From Streptomyces sp. NBC_01296 (GTDB lineage: Bacteria; Actinomycetota; Actinomycetes; Streptomycetales; Streptomycetaceae): 64,000 bases of DNA. The notes under the pieces are model-generated. The model did not search any database. It was not told where the DNA came from and worked only from the letters and a program-made list of their open reading frames with translations. Shown piece by piece: positions 55,454-64,000 of this stretch. The translations under genes were made by a program, and so were the position numbers. Location of the stretch: the NCBI RefSeq assembly GCF_035984415.1, contig NZ_CP130720.1, forward strand, positions 7,130,001 through 7,194,000. Reading direction: 5' to 3'. Numbering within the stretch: position 1 is the stretch's first letter; each line of letters starts with the position of its first letter.

Positions 55454-57244
55454 GTGAACCATGGCGATCCGAAGACCCTGACTTCCCTTTTCGAGGAATG
55501 TGCCAGAAGATTGCCGGGTCATATTGCCCTGGAATTCGAAGGCGAATCCTTGAGCTACGGCGAGCTGAACCGCCGGGCGAACAGGCTGGGACACCATCTG
55601 CGGGACACCGCCGGAGTCCGCCCCGATGACCGGGTGGCGATTCTGGTCCGGAACCCGCCGGACGTGATCATTGCCATGCTGGCCGTCCTCAAGGCCGGCG
55701 GTGCCTATGTCCCCCTGGACCCCGACAACCCGCCCGCGGTGACCCAGCGGATCGTCGAGGCCGTGGCACCCAAGGCGATGGTGGTCGAGTCGTCGGCGGC
55801 CGCCGGTGCGATGTTCTTCGACGGTGAGCTCTTCGTTCTGGACGTCATGGGCGGCGCCCTCGACACACCGGACTCCGACCCCGAGCCGGTGGCCACGCCG
55901 TCCGACCTCGCGTATGTGGTGTACACATCGGGAACGACCGGGACCCCCAAGGGCGTGGCCGTCGAACACCGCGCGATCGTCAACACGCTGACGTGGCGCA
56001 ACGCCTATTACGGGTTCGGTCCGCAAGACGTGAACCTGGCCATTCCGCGGCCGTCTTTCGACAGCGCTGTGGTGGACACCTTCTCCGCCCTCACCGCCGG
56101 TGTGCGTCTGCTCCTGCCGCGCCGGGACCGCATCACCGACCGGCGTTATCTGACCGGCCTGATGGAGAACCGGGACGTCACCCACTTCCTGATCACCCCC
56201 ATGCTGTACAAACGCCTCCTGGACGGCATGGAAGCCCAAGCGGTGAAGTCCCTGCGGTGCGTCACGATCGCCGGTGAGGGGTTCGCGCCGAGTCTGACCC
56301 AGGAGCATTTCCGGCGTCTCCCGGAGGTGCATCTGTACAACGAGTACGGGCCCTCCGAGAATGCCGTCTGCTCCACGGTCCACCGCCTCGCGGCCACCGA
56401 CGAGCGCGTACTCATCGGCAAGCCGATCGAGCACACCGAGGCGTTCGTCCTGGACGAGGACGGCGAGCCCGTGGCACCGGGCGGAATCGGCGAGCTCCAC
56501 CTGGCCGGGGCGGGCCTGGCCCGGGGCTACCTGGGCGATCCCGAGCTGACCGCGGAGCGGTTCTTCACGCCGGCCTCGCCCTCGATCGCCGGGAAGCGCG
56601 TCTACCGCACCGGGGACATCGTCCGGCAGCACGAGAACGGCGACCTCGAATTCATCGAGCGCCGCGACGGCCAGGTGAAGATCCGGGGCCGCCGGGTCGA
56701 GTTGGGCCACGTGGCCCAGGTCCTCTCGCAGGACGCCGCGGTCGGCCACGTCCACCTGCTGCGCCACGCCACCGACTCCGATACGCCGCTCCTGATCGCC
56801 TTCGTCCAGGGGCCCACCGTCCAGGACGTCGACCGGCTGCGCGCCATGGCGCAGGAGAACCTGCCGGAGTACATGGTCCCTTCGGCGATCATCCCGATCG
56901 ACACCGTGCCGCTCACCGGCAACGGCAAGGTCGACGACAAGGCCCTGGTGGCCCTGTACGCGGGTGCCGTCGGCCAGGGCGGGGCGGGTCCGGAGCCGGC
57001 GACGGAGGCCGAGGCCGTGCTCCTGGAGATCTGGCAGGAGCTGTTCGCGCCCCTGCACATCGGCCTGGACGACGACTTCGTGGACCTCGGCGGCGACTCC
57101 CTCAGCGTGATGGACCTGCTCGCCCGCGTGGAGTTGCGGATCGGGGTCCAGCTCGACGTCTCGGATCCCTACACGGACCGGACCGTCAGGAGCCTGGCCC
57201 TGAACATCGAGAACCGACAGAACGACAAGGTGGGTACAAAGTGA
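55454..57244 (+). CDS. free-standing NRPS adenylation-carrier (A-T) didomain protein
   Basis: A 596-residue protein. Start GTG 55454 has AGGGGG nine bases upstream; TTG 55448 is too close. The adenylation domain (about 10-500) has A3 YTSGTTGTPKG, A5 NEYGPSE, A7 YRTGD, A8 RDGQVKIRGRRVE and A10 NGKVDDKAL. Asp203 (SFDSAVVD) is at the position that binds the alpha-amino group, so an amino acid is activated. The carrier domain carries phosphopantetheine Ser549 (GGDSLS). No condensation or release domain. The next gene is a flavin halogenase overlapping by 4 bases, so the amino acid is probably halogenated while bound to this carrier. Confidence 0.88.
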   Translation: MNHGDPKTLTSLFEECARRLPGHIALEFEGESLSYGELNRRANRLGHHLRDTAGVRPDDRVAILVRNPPDVIIAMLAVLKAGGAYVPLDPDNPPAVTQRIVEAVAPKAMVVESSAAAGAMFFDGELFVLDVMGGALDTPDSDPEPVATPSDLAYVVYTSGTTGTPKGVAVEHRAIVNTLTWRNAYYGFGPQDVNLAIPRPSFDSAVVDTFSALTAGVRLLLPRRDRITDRRYLTGLMENRDVTHFLITPMLYKRLLDGMEAQAVKSLRCVTIAGEGFAPSLTQEHFRRLPEVHLYNEYGPSENAVCSTVHRLAATDERVLIGKPIEHTEAFVLDEDGEPVAPGGIGELHLAGAGLARGYLGDPELTAERFFTPASPSIAGKRVYRTGDIVRQHENGDLEFIERRDGQVKIRGRRVELGHVAQVLSQDAAVGHVHLLRHATDSDTPLLIAFVQGPTVQDVDRLRAMAQENLPEYMVPSAIIPIDTVPLTGNGKVDDKALVALYAGAVGQGGAGPEPATEAEAVLLEIWQELFAPLHIGLDDDFVDLGGDSLSVMDLLARVELRIGVQLDVSDPYTDRTVRSLALNIENRQNDKVGTK

Positions 57245-58995
57245 GCAGCCAGAGCGGTACGGACTCCGTGTTCGGCGGTGTCGACTACGACGTGGTCATC
57301 GCGGGCGGCGGCCTGGCCGGGCTCTGCCTGGCCAAGCAACTCAAGGATGCGCAGCCCGAGCTGTCCGTCCTCGTCTGCGAGCGCGAGCGCTCACCGATCC
57401 CGCTGTCCGCGCACAAGGTCGGCGAGTCCTCGGTCGAGGTGGGAGCGTACTACTTCCACCACGTCCTCGGTCTGTACGACTACCTGGAGGAGGAGCACCT
57501 GGAGAAGCTGGGGCTCCGGTACTTCTACGGCGGCGGCTCGGGCCTCCAGGAGGAAGCCGAGTTCGGCGTCAACCGCTTCCTCCCGGCGAAGTCCTACCAG
57601 CTCAACCGCGGCTCCTTCGAGGAGCACCTGCGCGTGGTGGCGACGGATGCCGGGGCCCAGCTGACGCAGGGCGTCAAGGTGGTCGACATCGAGCTCGGCG
57701 AGCAGGACGCCCCGCACCGGGTGACGTACCAGGCCGCCGAGGAAGACGGCGGCGAGACGACCAGCATCACCTGCCGGTGGGTCGTCGACGCCACGGGCCG
57801 CCACCGGCTGCTGCAGCGCAAGCTCGACCTCACCAAGCGCTACCCCAAGCCCCACAACTCGGTCTGGTTCCGGCTCGAAGGCCGGCTGGACACCGACGAG
57901 GCGGTCGGCGCCGAGCACACCGGCTGGCACGACCGCATCACCGAGACGCGCTGGCAGTCGACCAACCACTTCATGTTCGAGGGCGGCTGGGTGTGGGCCA
58001 TCCCGCTGGCCCCCAACCACACCAGCGTGGGCATCGTCGTGTCCGACGACCTCCACCCGGTCACGAAGTTCAACCGGATAGAGAAGGCGATCGACTTCGT
58101 CGCCGAGCGCGTTCCGGGCTTCGACCCCGCCATCCGCGAGCTGCCGGTCCTCGACTTCCGCGTGCTGAAGAACTACAGCCACTCCTCGCAGCAGGTCTTC
58201 TCGCAGGACCGCTGGGCGTGCGTCGGTGACGCCGCGGTCTTCGCCGACCCCTACTACTCCGTGGGGTCGAACCTGATCGGCTACGCCAACAGCTTCGTGA
58301 CCGAGATGGTCGGCCGCGACGTGAAGGAGTCCTTCGACGAGGGCTTCGTGCGGTACGCCAACCGCTGGTTCCTCTCGCTCGCCGAGGGGCTCACCCTGAA
58401 CATCCAGGGCTCCTACGCCTTCCACGACAACGCCGTGATCATGTCGTTGAAGACGATCTGGGACTACTACGTCGGATGGTCCTTCTCCGACCCGCAGTTC
58501 TACGGGAAGACCTTCCTGGACGAGCCGGCGAGCACGGCGCTCAGCGCGCTCGGCGCGCACGCGGTGGCGACCCAGGGCACCATCATGAAGCTCTTCCAGG
58601 CCTGGGCGCGCAGCTATCGCGGCGTCTTCGCCTTCGACTACATCGACTACTACGACGACGTGCCCACGCTCGCCCGGCTCTTCGAGCAGAACCTGCCGGG
58701 TGACGAGGTACCCGCCTTCGGCACGGTGCTCACGAGCGTGCGCGACGGTCTGGAGCGCATCGAGGAGCTGGCCCACGTCATCTTCTACCTCGCCCTCGAG
58801 GACGCCCTTCCCGAGCGTCTCGAAGAGATCCGCTCGCGCGGCTGGCTCAACGTCTCGGCGCTGAGCCTGGACCCGGAACGCTGGGAGAAGGACGGGCTGT
58901 TCGCGCCCAAGAGCCGGCCGCGCCTGGACGAGGTCGCCGCGCTGGAGAAGGAGATGCGGGCCCTCTACCGCACCTCGGCGCCCGCCGGCCGGTAG
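57241..58995 (+). CDS. FAD-dependent halogenase, carrier-protein substrate type
   Basis: A 584-residue flavoprotein. FAD site GGGLAG (22-27), the HKVGESS block (58-63), and WVWAIP (250-255), the WxWxIP motif that separates halogenases from monooxygenases. DAAVFADPYYSVGSN is the second FAD block. It resembles halogenases acting on carrier-bound substrates (PltA, CndH type) more than free tryptophan halogenases. GTG 57241 overlaps the stop of the A-T gene (GTGA), so the two proteins are made together. It needs reduced FAD, halide and oxygen; no flavin reductase gene is in the window. Confidence 0.85.
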   Translation: MSSQSGTDSVFGGVDYDVVIAGGGLAGLCLAKQLKDAQPELSVLVCERERSPIPLSAHKVGESSVEVGAYYFHHVLGLYDYLEEEHLEKLGLRYFYGGGSGLQEEAEFGVNRFLPAKSYQLNRGSFEEHLRVVATDAGAQLTQGVKVVDIELGEQDAPHRVTYQAAEEDGGETTSITCRWVVDATGRHRLLQRKLDLTKRYPKPHNSVWFRLEGRLDTDEAVGAEHTGWHDRITETRWQSTNHFMFEGGWVWAIPLAPNHTSVGIVVSDDLHPVTKFNRIEKAIDFVAERVPGFDPAIRELPVLDFRVLKNYSHSSQQVFSQDRWACVGDAAVFADPYYSVGSNLIGYANSFVTEMVGRDVKESFDEGFVRYANRWFLSLAEGLTLNIQGSYAFHDNAVIMSLKTIWDYYVGWSFSDPQFYGKTFLDEPASTALSALGAHAVATQGTIMKLFQAWARSYRGVFAFDYIDYYDDVPTLARLFEQNLPGDEVPAFGTVLTSVRDGLERIEELAHVIFYLALEDALPERLEEIRSRGWLNVSALSLDPERWEKDGLFAPKSRPRLDEVAALEKEMRALYRTSAPAGR

Positions 58996-59021
58996 ACCGC
59001 CGACGGCAGACCAACGACCCA

Positions 59022-59046
59022 CGCACCCGGGCGGGCCCCGGGTGCG
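59022..59046 (+). terminator. hairpin terminator after the halogenase gene
   Basis: A perfect 10-bp stem (59022-59031 with 59037-59046), 27 bases after the halogenase stop. The rest of the 320-base gap up to 59315 shows no gene and should hold the promoter of the RsgA gene. Confidence 0.65.
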
Positions 59047-59315
59047 CGGGTCGGTGGCGATCGCCCTCGTGATCCCGCATCTGGAGGCTCGATCCAGGCG
59101 CGCTTGAGCGGTGTTGCGGGCGGCCCGGAGCTGTCGTAGCGTCAAGTGCACTGAATGCCCGGTGCGTCGGGATCAGCCGAGGTGGGCGACCTTCTTGTCA
59201 CCACCGCCGCAGCGGCGCCCGTGAGCAGCCCCACCCCCTCCGCCCCCTGTCCAGCAGCCGGTGCAACCCGACTTGCGTGCACCGGCCGGAAACGCCTCCC
59301 GAAGGGCTCATCGCG

Positions 59316-60416
59316 TTGCGTCACTCATCGACATCGGCCGATTCGATCTACCCGCGGCCGCTCGAGGCCTATGGATGGTCCCCCGAACTCGACGACCAAT
59401 TCGCCTCCGCTGCCGACGCCTCCTGGGTGCCCGGCCGGGTCATTCGGGTCGACCGGGGCCGTTGCGACGTCGTGATCGCCGACGGCGACTCCGAGGTGAC
59501 CGTCGTCCATGCCGACACCGGTCCGGTCGCGGGCCCCGACCCGACGAAGATGCCCTGCACGGGCGACTGGGCGGCTGTCCAGGTCGGCGCCGCCGGCACG
59601 TACGTCCAGGCGCTGCTGCCGCGTCGCACGGCGATGGTCCGCTCCAGCGCCTCCCAGCGCTCCGAGGGCCAGGTGCTCGCCGCCAACATCGACACCATCG
59701 GCGTCGTCGTGGCCCTGGACACGGAACCGGACCTCGGCCGGATCGAGCGGTTCCTCGCCCTCGCGTGGGAGAGCGGAGCGCAGCCGGTGATGATCCTCAC
59801 CAAGTCCGACCTCGCGCAGGACGCGGACAGCGTCCGCGAAACGGTCGAGCAGGCCTCGCCCGGGGTGGACGTCCTGGTCGTCAGCGCCACCACCGACGAC
59901 GGCATGGACATCCTCGCGGCCGTTCTGACGGGGACGACCGTCCTGGTCGGCCAGTCGGGCGCGGGCAAGTCCACCATCGCCAACGTGCTGCTGGGCCGCT
60001 CCGTGATGGAGACCCAGCAGACCAGGAGCGACGGCAAGGGCCGCCACACCACGACGACCCGGGAGCTCATGCCCCTGCCGGGCGGCGGGGTGCTGATCGA
60101 CACTCCCGGTATTCGCGGCGTGGGCATGTACGACGCGTCCGACGGCCTGCAGCAGACGTTCTCGGAGATCGAGCAGCTCGCCGAGGACTGCCGGTTCCGG
60201 GACTGCGATCACGTCGCGGAACCCGGTTGTGCGGTACGCGAGGCCATCGACGACGGCATGCTGCAGCAGCGCCGCCTGGACAGCTACCACAAGCTGCTCC
60301 GCGAGAACCAGTGGATCGCCTCGCGGAGCGATGCCCGCCTGCGTCAGGACCGCCTCAAGGCGCTGAAGACGCAGGGCAAGGAAGGCATGGCCAACATGAT
60401 CGCGAAGCGCGGCTGA
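59316..60416 (+). CDS. rsgA: RsgA-like ribosome small-subunit maturation GTPase
   Basis: About 366 residues. An OB-like domain (residues about 35-100) precedes a circularly permuted GTPase: G4 TKSD comes before G1 GQSGAGKS, then G3 DTPG. A zinc-type motif follows (CRFRDCDH, then GC). This order is diagnostic of RsgA/YjeQ, which acts late in 30S assembly. TTG 59316 has GAAGGG nine bases upstream; GTG 59277 is an alternative. It has its own terminator at each side and sits inside the NRPS cluster, so a self-resistance role or simple coincidence are both open. Confidence 0.85.
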   Translation: MRHSSTSADSIYPRPLEAYGWSPELDDQFASAADASWVPGRVIRVDRGRCDVVIADGDSEVTVVHADTGPVAGPDPTKMPCTGDWAAVQVGAAGTYVQALLPRRTAMVRSSASQRSEGQVLAANIDTIGVVVALDTEPDLGRIERFLALAWESGAQPVMILTKSDLAQDADSVRETVEQASPGVDVLVVSATTDDGMDILAAVLTGTTVLVGQSGAGKSTIANVLLGRSVMETQQTRSDGKGRHTTTTRELMPLPGGGVLIDTPGIRGVGMYDASDGLQQTFSEIEQLAEDCRFRDCDHVAEPGCAVREAIDDGMLQQRRLDSYHKLLRENQWIASRSDARLRQDRLKALKTQGKEGMANMIAKRG

Positions 60417-60432
60417 CGCGAGGCGACGGCCT

Positions 60433-60480
60433 GGTCGCAGTACCGGGCGCCCGAGGTGCGGGCCGCCCGGTACTGCGACC
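60433..60480 (+). terminator. hairpin terminator after the RsgA gene
   Basis: A perfect 17-bp stem (60433-60449 with 60464-60480) with a 14-base loop, 16 bases after the stop. Confidence 0.78.
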
Positions 60481-60702
60481 CGACAAGTGCATGGGCACCC
60501 CCTGCGGTGTCAGCGGTGACCCGCGTACCGGCTCGGCCACGGCCCTCGGTGCGCGGTCCGTTCGCGTCCCACCTCAGTGACGGGTGTGCCCGCACGTGCC
60601 CGATGCGGTGTTCGAACCCCATGGCGACCCACGCGCCGTGGAGAACACCGCTTGGCCAACGGGCAGTTGTCTTCATTCGTCCCCGAGCAAGGGAATGTGC
60701 CC

Positions 60703-63132
60703 ATGACATCCGACACTGTGGTGCCCGCCACCACGATCCGCCCTCGACGTACGGGCGCCGCGCACTCGGCGCGGGCCCACGCCAGGCTCGCGCTGACCGC
60801 GGCCGCCGTCGACGGGCTGGCCAAGGTCTCCGGCGACCGCCCCCTGGAGGAACTGGTCGCGCTCACCGCGGCGACGGCGGTGGTGGTCGGTGCTGCGGAG
60901 CACACCGACGAGCCGGTGGTGGCCGTGTCCGGCCCGGCCGGGCCGGTGCTGTCCGGGATCGGGCTCGCCGCCCGGTCCACCGTCGGCGATCTCGTCCGTG
61001 CCGCCGACTCGGCGCTGCGGTCGGCGCCCGTGGTGACCGACGAGGCGGCGCTCGCCGGCGCGGTGCTGGTCGGCTCGGCCCGGGTCGGTGCCGGCCTCGC
61101 CGCCCGTGCGTCCCAGCAGGACGTCATCGAGCTGAGACTGACCGAGTCCGGTGCCGACGGCGTACGCGAACTCGTGGCCGAGGCCGGACCGGATCGCGCC
61201 GAGGCCTGGTTCCTGGAAGTGCTGCTGCGGTCCGTGTCCCGTGTCCTGGCCGGGTTCGCCGATCCGCACGGCCCCGCCGCCGCGCTGCCGACGGCCGCAG
61301 CGGACGATGAGGCGGCGGCCGTTGCGCTCGGCCGACGCGGCTTCGAACCGCAGGGCGTCACCACGACGTTGACGGCGCCGATCGAGGAGGCGGTCCGCGC
61401 GAACCCGGACCGTACGGCCGTCGTCGCCGGTGCCGAGTCCCTGACGTACCGCGAGTTCTGGCAGGCCGCGCAGGCCGTGGCGGCTCGTCTGCACGCCGCG
61501 GGCATCGGACGGGGACACCGGGTGGGGGTGCTCACCGGCAAGACGGTCCACGCCGTGTCGGCGATCACCGGCACGCTGCTCGCGGGCGCGGCCTATGTGC
61601 CGCTCGACCCCAGGTCACCGGCCGCCAGGCTGGCCGAGATCCTCGACGACGCCGAGTGCGCAGCCGTCCTCGCCGCGTCCGACCTGCTCACCGGGCTGCC
61701 CGTCGGCCTCACCACCCCGGTGATCGACATCCAGGCCGCGGTCGGCGGCCCCGCCGCCGAGCCCGGCACCGACCGGCCCGGGCCGCTCCCGGACGACCTC
61801 GCCTACGTGGTGTACACCTCGGGGTCGACCGGCCGGCCCAAGGGCGTGGAGATCCGGCACCGTGCCATCGCGAGCTATGTGCACTGGAAGCGGCGCAACC
61901 ACGGGCTGGACCTCGACACCAGGCTGCTGCAACTGCCGTCGCTGGCCTTCGACAGCTCGGTCGCCGACCTGTTCCCGGTGCTGGCCTCCGGCGGGCGCCT
62001 CGTCCTCGCGGACACGCACCAGCTGCTGCCGCGTCAGCTGGCCGAGCTGGCGCAGCAGCACCGCATCACCCACCTCACGACCGTCCCGAGCCTCTACCGG
62101 GTCCTGCTGGGCGAACTCCCGCGTGCCGCGGGCTCGCTGCGCGCCGTCACCGTCGCCGGCGAGGCCACGACGCCCGACCTGGTGGGCCGCCACCACGAAC
62201 TGCTGCCCGGAGTCAGGCTGATCAACGAGTACGGCCCGACCGAGAGCTCGGTGGGCGCGACCGCGTTCGACCACGGCACGGCCGCCGGCCCAGGCCTCCC
62301 CATCGGGTGGCCCATCGCCAACACCGTCGCCACCGTGACCGGCGGCGACGGCCGGGCCCTGCCGATCGGATTCGTCGGAGAGCTCAGGCTGGCGGGACAC
62401 GGCCTTGCGGACGGATACCGCAACCGGCCGGAGCTGACGGCGGCGGCGTTCGTGGCCGACGCCGGGGCGCCGGGGGGACGCAGCTACCGCACGGGGGACC
62501 TCGTCTGGTGGCGTCCGGACGGCATGCTGGAGTTCACCGGGCGGGCCGACGACCAGGTGAAGATACGCGGCCACCGGGTGGAGCCCGGTGAGGTGGAGAG
62601 CGTGCTGGGACTGCTGCCGGGGGTTCGCCAGACGGCGGTCGCCGTGGTGAGCGGCCCCGACGGCGCTCCGGCGCTGGCGGCCTGGCTGGAAGCCGTGGAC
62701 ACCACGGTGGAGGAGATCAGGGCGCGGGCCAATGCCGCACTGCCGCCCGCGATGGTGCCGACCTCCATCACGCTGATCGACGAGCTGCCCCGGATGGTGA
62801 GCGGCAAGATCGACCGGGGCGCCCTGGTGCGTCTCGCCGAGACCGACGCCGCCCCGGCACCCGCATCCGCCCCGTCGCGGACGGGAGCGGCAGGCGACGC
62901 GCTGGAGGTGAAGGTCGGCGCCATCTTCGAGGAGGTCCTCGCCTCCGGCCCGATCGGTCCCGACGGGGACTTCTTCGACGAGGGCGGGCACAGCCTGCTC
63001 GCGATCTCCGTGATCGACGCCATCGAACAGCAGCTGGGCGTGAGCATCGACCTGGGTGACTTCTTCGACACCCCCACCGTCCGCGAGGTCGCCGACCTGA
63101 TCCGGAAGGCCAAGCCGGACGACCAGGCGTAG
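60703..63132 (+). CDS. NRPS protein: condensation-domain remnant, adenylation, carrier
   Basis: An 809-residue protein from ATG 60703 (AAGGGA upstream). Residues about 20-205 look like the C-terminal lobe of a condensation domain (LEELVALTAATAVVVG, then VGDLVRAADSAL), but the HHxxxDG half is missing. The adenylation domain (about 220-720) has YTSGSTGRPKG, NEYGPTE, YRTGD, DQVKIRGHRVE and SGKIDRG; Asp417 (AFDSSVAD) fits an alpha-amino acid. The carrier has Ser764 (GGHSLL). A long hairpin follows. Together with the convergent hydroxylase it probably loads an amino acid for modification or for use by modules outside the window. Confidence 0.87.
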   Translation: MTSDTVVPATTIRPRRTGAAHSARAHARLALTAAAVDGLAKVSGDRPLEELVALTAATAVVVGAAEHTDEPVVAVSGPAGPVLSGIGLAARSTVGDLVRAADSALRSAPVVTDEAALAGAVLVGSARVGAGLAARASQQDVIELRLTESGADGVRELVAEAGPDRAEAWFLEVLLRSVSRVLAGFADPHGPAAALPTAAADDEAAAVALGRRGFEPQGVTTTLTAPIEEAVRANPDRTAVVAGAESLTYREFWQAAQAVAARLHAAGIGRGHRVGVLTGKTVHAVSAITGTLLAGAAYVPLDPRSPAARLAEILDDAECAAVLAASDLLTGLPVGLTTPVIDIQAAVGGPAAEPGTDRPGPLPDDLAYVVYTSGSTGRPKGVEIRHRAIASYVHWKRRNHGLDLDTRLLQLPSLAFDSSVADLFPVLASGGRLVLADTHQLLPRQLAELAQQHRITHLTTVPSLYRVLLGELPRAAGSLRAVTVAGEATTPDLVGRHHELLPGVRLINEYGPTESSVGATAFDHGTAAGPGLPIGWPIANTVATVTGGDGRALPIGFVGELRLAGHGLADGYRNRPELTAAAFVADAGAPGGRSYRTGDLVWWRPDGMLEFTGRADDQVKIRGHRVEPGEVESVLGLLPGVRQTAVAVVSGPDGAPALAAWLEAVDTTVEEIRARANAALPPAMVPTSITLIDELPRMVSGKIDRGALVRLAETDAAPAPASAPSRTGAAGDALEVKVGAIFEEVLASGPIGPDGDFFDEGGHSLLAISVIDAIEQQLGVSIDLGDFFDTPTVREVADLIRKAKPDDQA

Positions 63133-63137
63133 CCGCG

Positions 63138-63199
63138 CCGCAACGCCACGCACTGTGCCCGGGGCATTCCTGCCCCGGGCACAGTGCGTGGCGTTGCGG
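63138..63199. terminator. very long perfect bidirectional hairpin
   Basis: Arms of 29 bases pair without mismatch (63138-63166 with 63171-63199) around the loop TTCC. It lies between the convergent NRPS and hydroxylase genes. Confidence 0.85.
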
Positions 63200-63214
63200 T
63201 GTACGGGTCTTCGG

Positions 63215-64000
63215 CTAGCCGATCAGGCGGGAGCCGACGGACCGGCGCATGGCACGGGACTTGCGCAGGTCGTGGGTGACGTTGACCCGCTTGAGCCAGC
63301 GGTCCGTGCCGTCGTAGCGCGCCTCGAAGGCACTACGGCTGTGCACCACCCGGTGGTTGTTCATGAAGACACAACTGCCGGCCTCGAGCGGGCAGTCGGT
63401 CAGGCCTGCGTCGAGCAGCTCCGCCGCCGCGGCGAAGGCCCGTACGGCCTCGGTGTCCTCCTCGGGCGCCGACATGTGCGTCGCGTCGAAGCACAGCAGA
63501 GGGTGGGACCGGGACCCGGTCAGCATGGGCACCGGGCCGAGCCCGTCGATGAGGCGCGCGATGTTCTCGAAGACCAGCCGGTCCTCGTCGGTGCGCACCG
63601 TGTTGTTCTCCGGCAGGTGCGACTTGTCGGGAACGATGTGGAACCGGCTCTGGAACAGGACGTCGAGGACGTCCTGCGGCAGTACCGAGAAGTCCGCCTC
63701 CGCGACGGTCACCGGCACGGCATCCGGATTGCGCAGCGCCGACAGGATGATGTAGTCGGCGCGGTAGGGGTGGAAGGCGTCCTCGGTGTGCAGGGTCAGC
63801 GGCGTCTTGCTGCCCGTGCCGAGCAGCTCGCGCTCGTACTGGCGGATCGGGAACACGTCGTTGACCAGGTGCCCGTCCTGCTGGGTGGCCCAGCCGAACG
63901 GTTCGCCGAGCAGCGAACCGTAGAGGAGGACGAGGATCTCCTCGGGCAGTTCGCGGTGGATCCGGGTCTCGTCCTTCCAGTGCGCGGGCGTGGGCCCTAT
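63215..64000 (-). CDS. TauD/VioC-like 2-oxoglutarate Fe(II) amino acid hydroxylase, 5' end beyond the window
   Basis: At least 261 codons; the frame is open to the window edge, so the N-terminus is missing. The reading includes PTPAHWKDET, LLYGSLLGEPFGWATQQDG and LLGTGSKTPLTLHTEDAFHPYRADY, the signature of the clavaminate synthase-like family (VioC, AsnO, MppO, OrfP). Iron ligands are HTE (in LHTED) and the distal His in NNHRVVHSRSAF. Relatives beta-hydroxylate free or carrier-bound Arg, Asn, Lys or related residues. It is convergent with the NRPS gene and most likely supplies a hydroxylated amino acid to the cluster product. Confidence 0.85.
   Translation of the reverse strand: MGPTPAHWKDETRIHRELPEEILVLLYGSLLGEPFGWATQQDGHLVNDVFPIRQYERELLGTGSKTPLTLHTEDAFHPYRADYIILSALRNPDAVPVTVAEADFSVLPQDVLDVLFQSRFHIVPDKSHLPENNTVRTDEDRLVFENIARLIDGLGPVPMLTGSRSHPLLCFDATHMSAPEEDTEAVRAFAAAAELLDAGLTDCPLEAGSCVFMNNHRVVHSRSAFEARYDGTDRWLKRVNVTHDLRKSRAMRRSVGSRLIG

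Noticed and set aside
57241..58995. Flavoprotein as a geranylgeranyl reductase or plain aromatic monooxygenase
   Set aside because: The WVWAIP motif, the VGES block and tight coupling to an A-T didomain favour a halogenase.
1..64000. tRNA, rRNA, riboswitch or phage attachment site
   Set aside because: None was recognised by eye; cloverleaf-like and conserved RNA motifs were looked for in the gaps without success, though a computed search could still find small RNAs.

Overview
The window is high-GC chromosomal DNA from an actinomycete, most probably Streptomyces or a close relative. The signs are strong G/C bias at third codon positions, GTG and TTG starts, stop/start overlaps (ATGA, GTGA), paired vegetative and secondary-metabolism genes, and only one in-frame TTA codon noticed. 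I see no rRNA, tRNA, CRISPR array, transposase or phage gene.

Left part (1-21.5 kb): envelope and regulatory genes. In order: a small membrane protein, a secreted beta-propeller protein, a Moco oxidoreductase with its b561-type membrane partner, a DUF6445 oxygenase-fold protein, a DUF2278 protein, a histidine kinase / response regulator / DUF4097 operon, a von Willebrand A lipid-facing pair, a large secreted protease joining an M4 and an M28 peptidase with a divergent LysR regulator, a TetR regulator, a secreted discoidin-domain hydrolase, and an aromatic aminotransferase / EamA exporter operon with a divergent Lrp regulator.

Middle part (21.5-36.2 kb): a block bounded by two almost identical inverted copies (about 573 bp) of a gene for a small Tat-type secreted Gly/Asn/Thr-rich protein. 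Between them lie a Ser/Thr kinase, a stand-alone LuxR HTH, a PAS/GAF/SpoIIE/HATPase phosphatase, and a three-gene operon encoding an MMPL exporter, a KS-AT-ACP-oxoamine-synthase megasynthase and a 4'-phosphopantetheinyl transferase. Just outside are two more members of the small secreted family, one carrying five exact 20-residue repeats with a CxxxC pair in each. Three copies share an upstream palindrome and three share a bidirectional hairpin terminator.

Right part (36.2-64 kb): a VOC protein; a four-gene operon (PLP decarboxylase, CysK-rhodanese fusion, SufS-like desulfurase, methyltransferase) that looks like a sulfur-transfer pathway and starts with a TTA-containing gene; a GNAT; a choline-to-glycine-betaine oxidation and betaine ABC uptake operon; two tandem secreted S33 peptidases; and the left side of a nonribosomal peptide cluster (MBL-fold hydrolase, adenylation-carrier protein, flavin halogenase, RsgA-like GTPase, second adenylation-carrier protein with a condensation-domain remnant, and a VioC-like hydroxylase cut by the window edge).

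Starts were chosen from ribosome binding sites, overlaps and signal peptides; uncertain ones are flagged. Functions are family assignments made by eye from motifs, without database searches.
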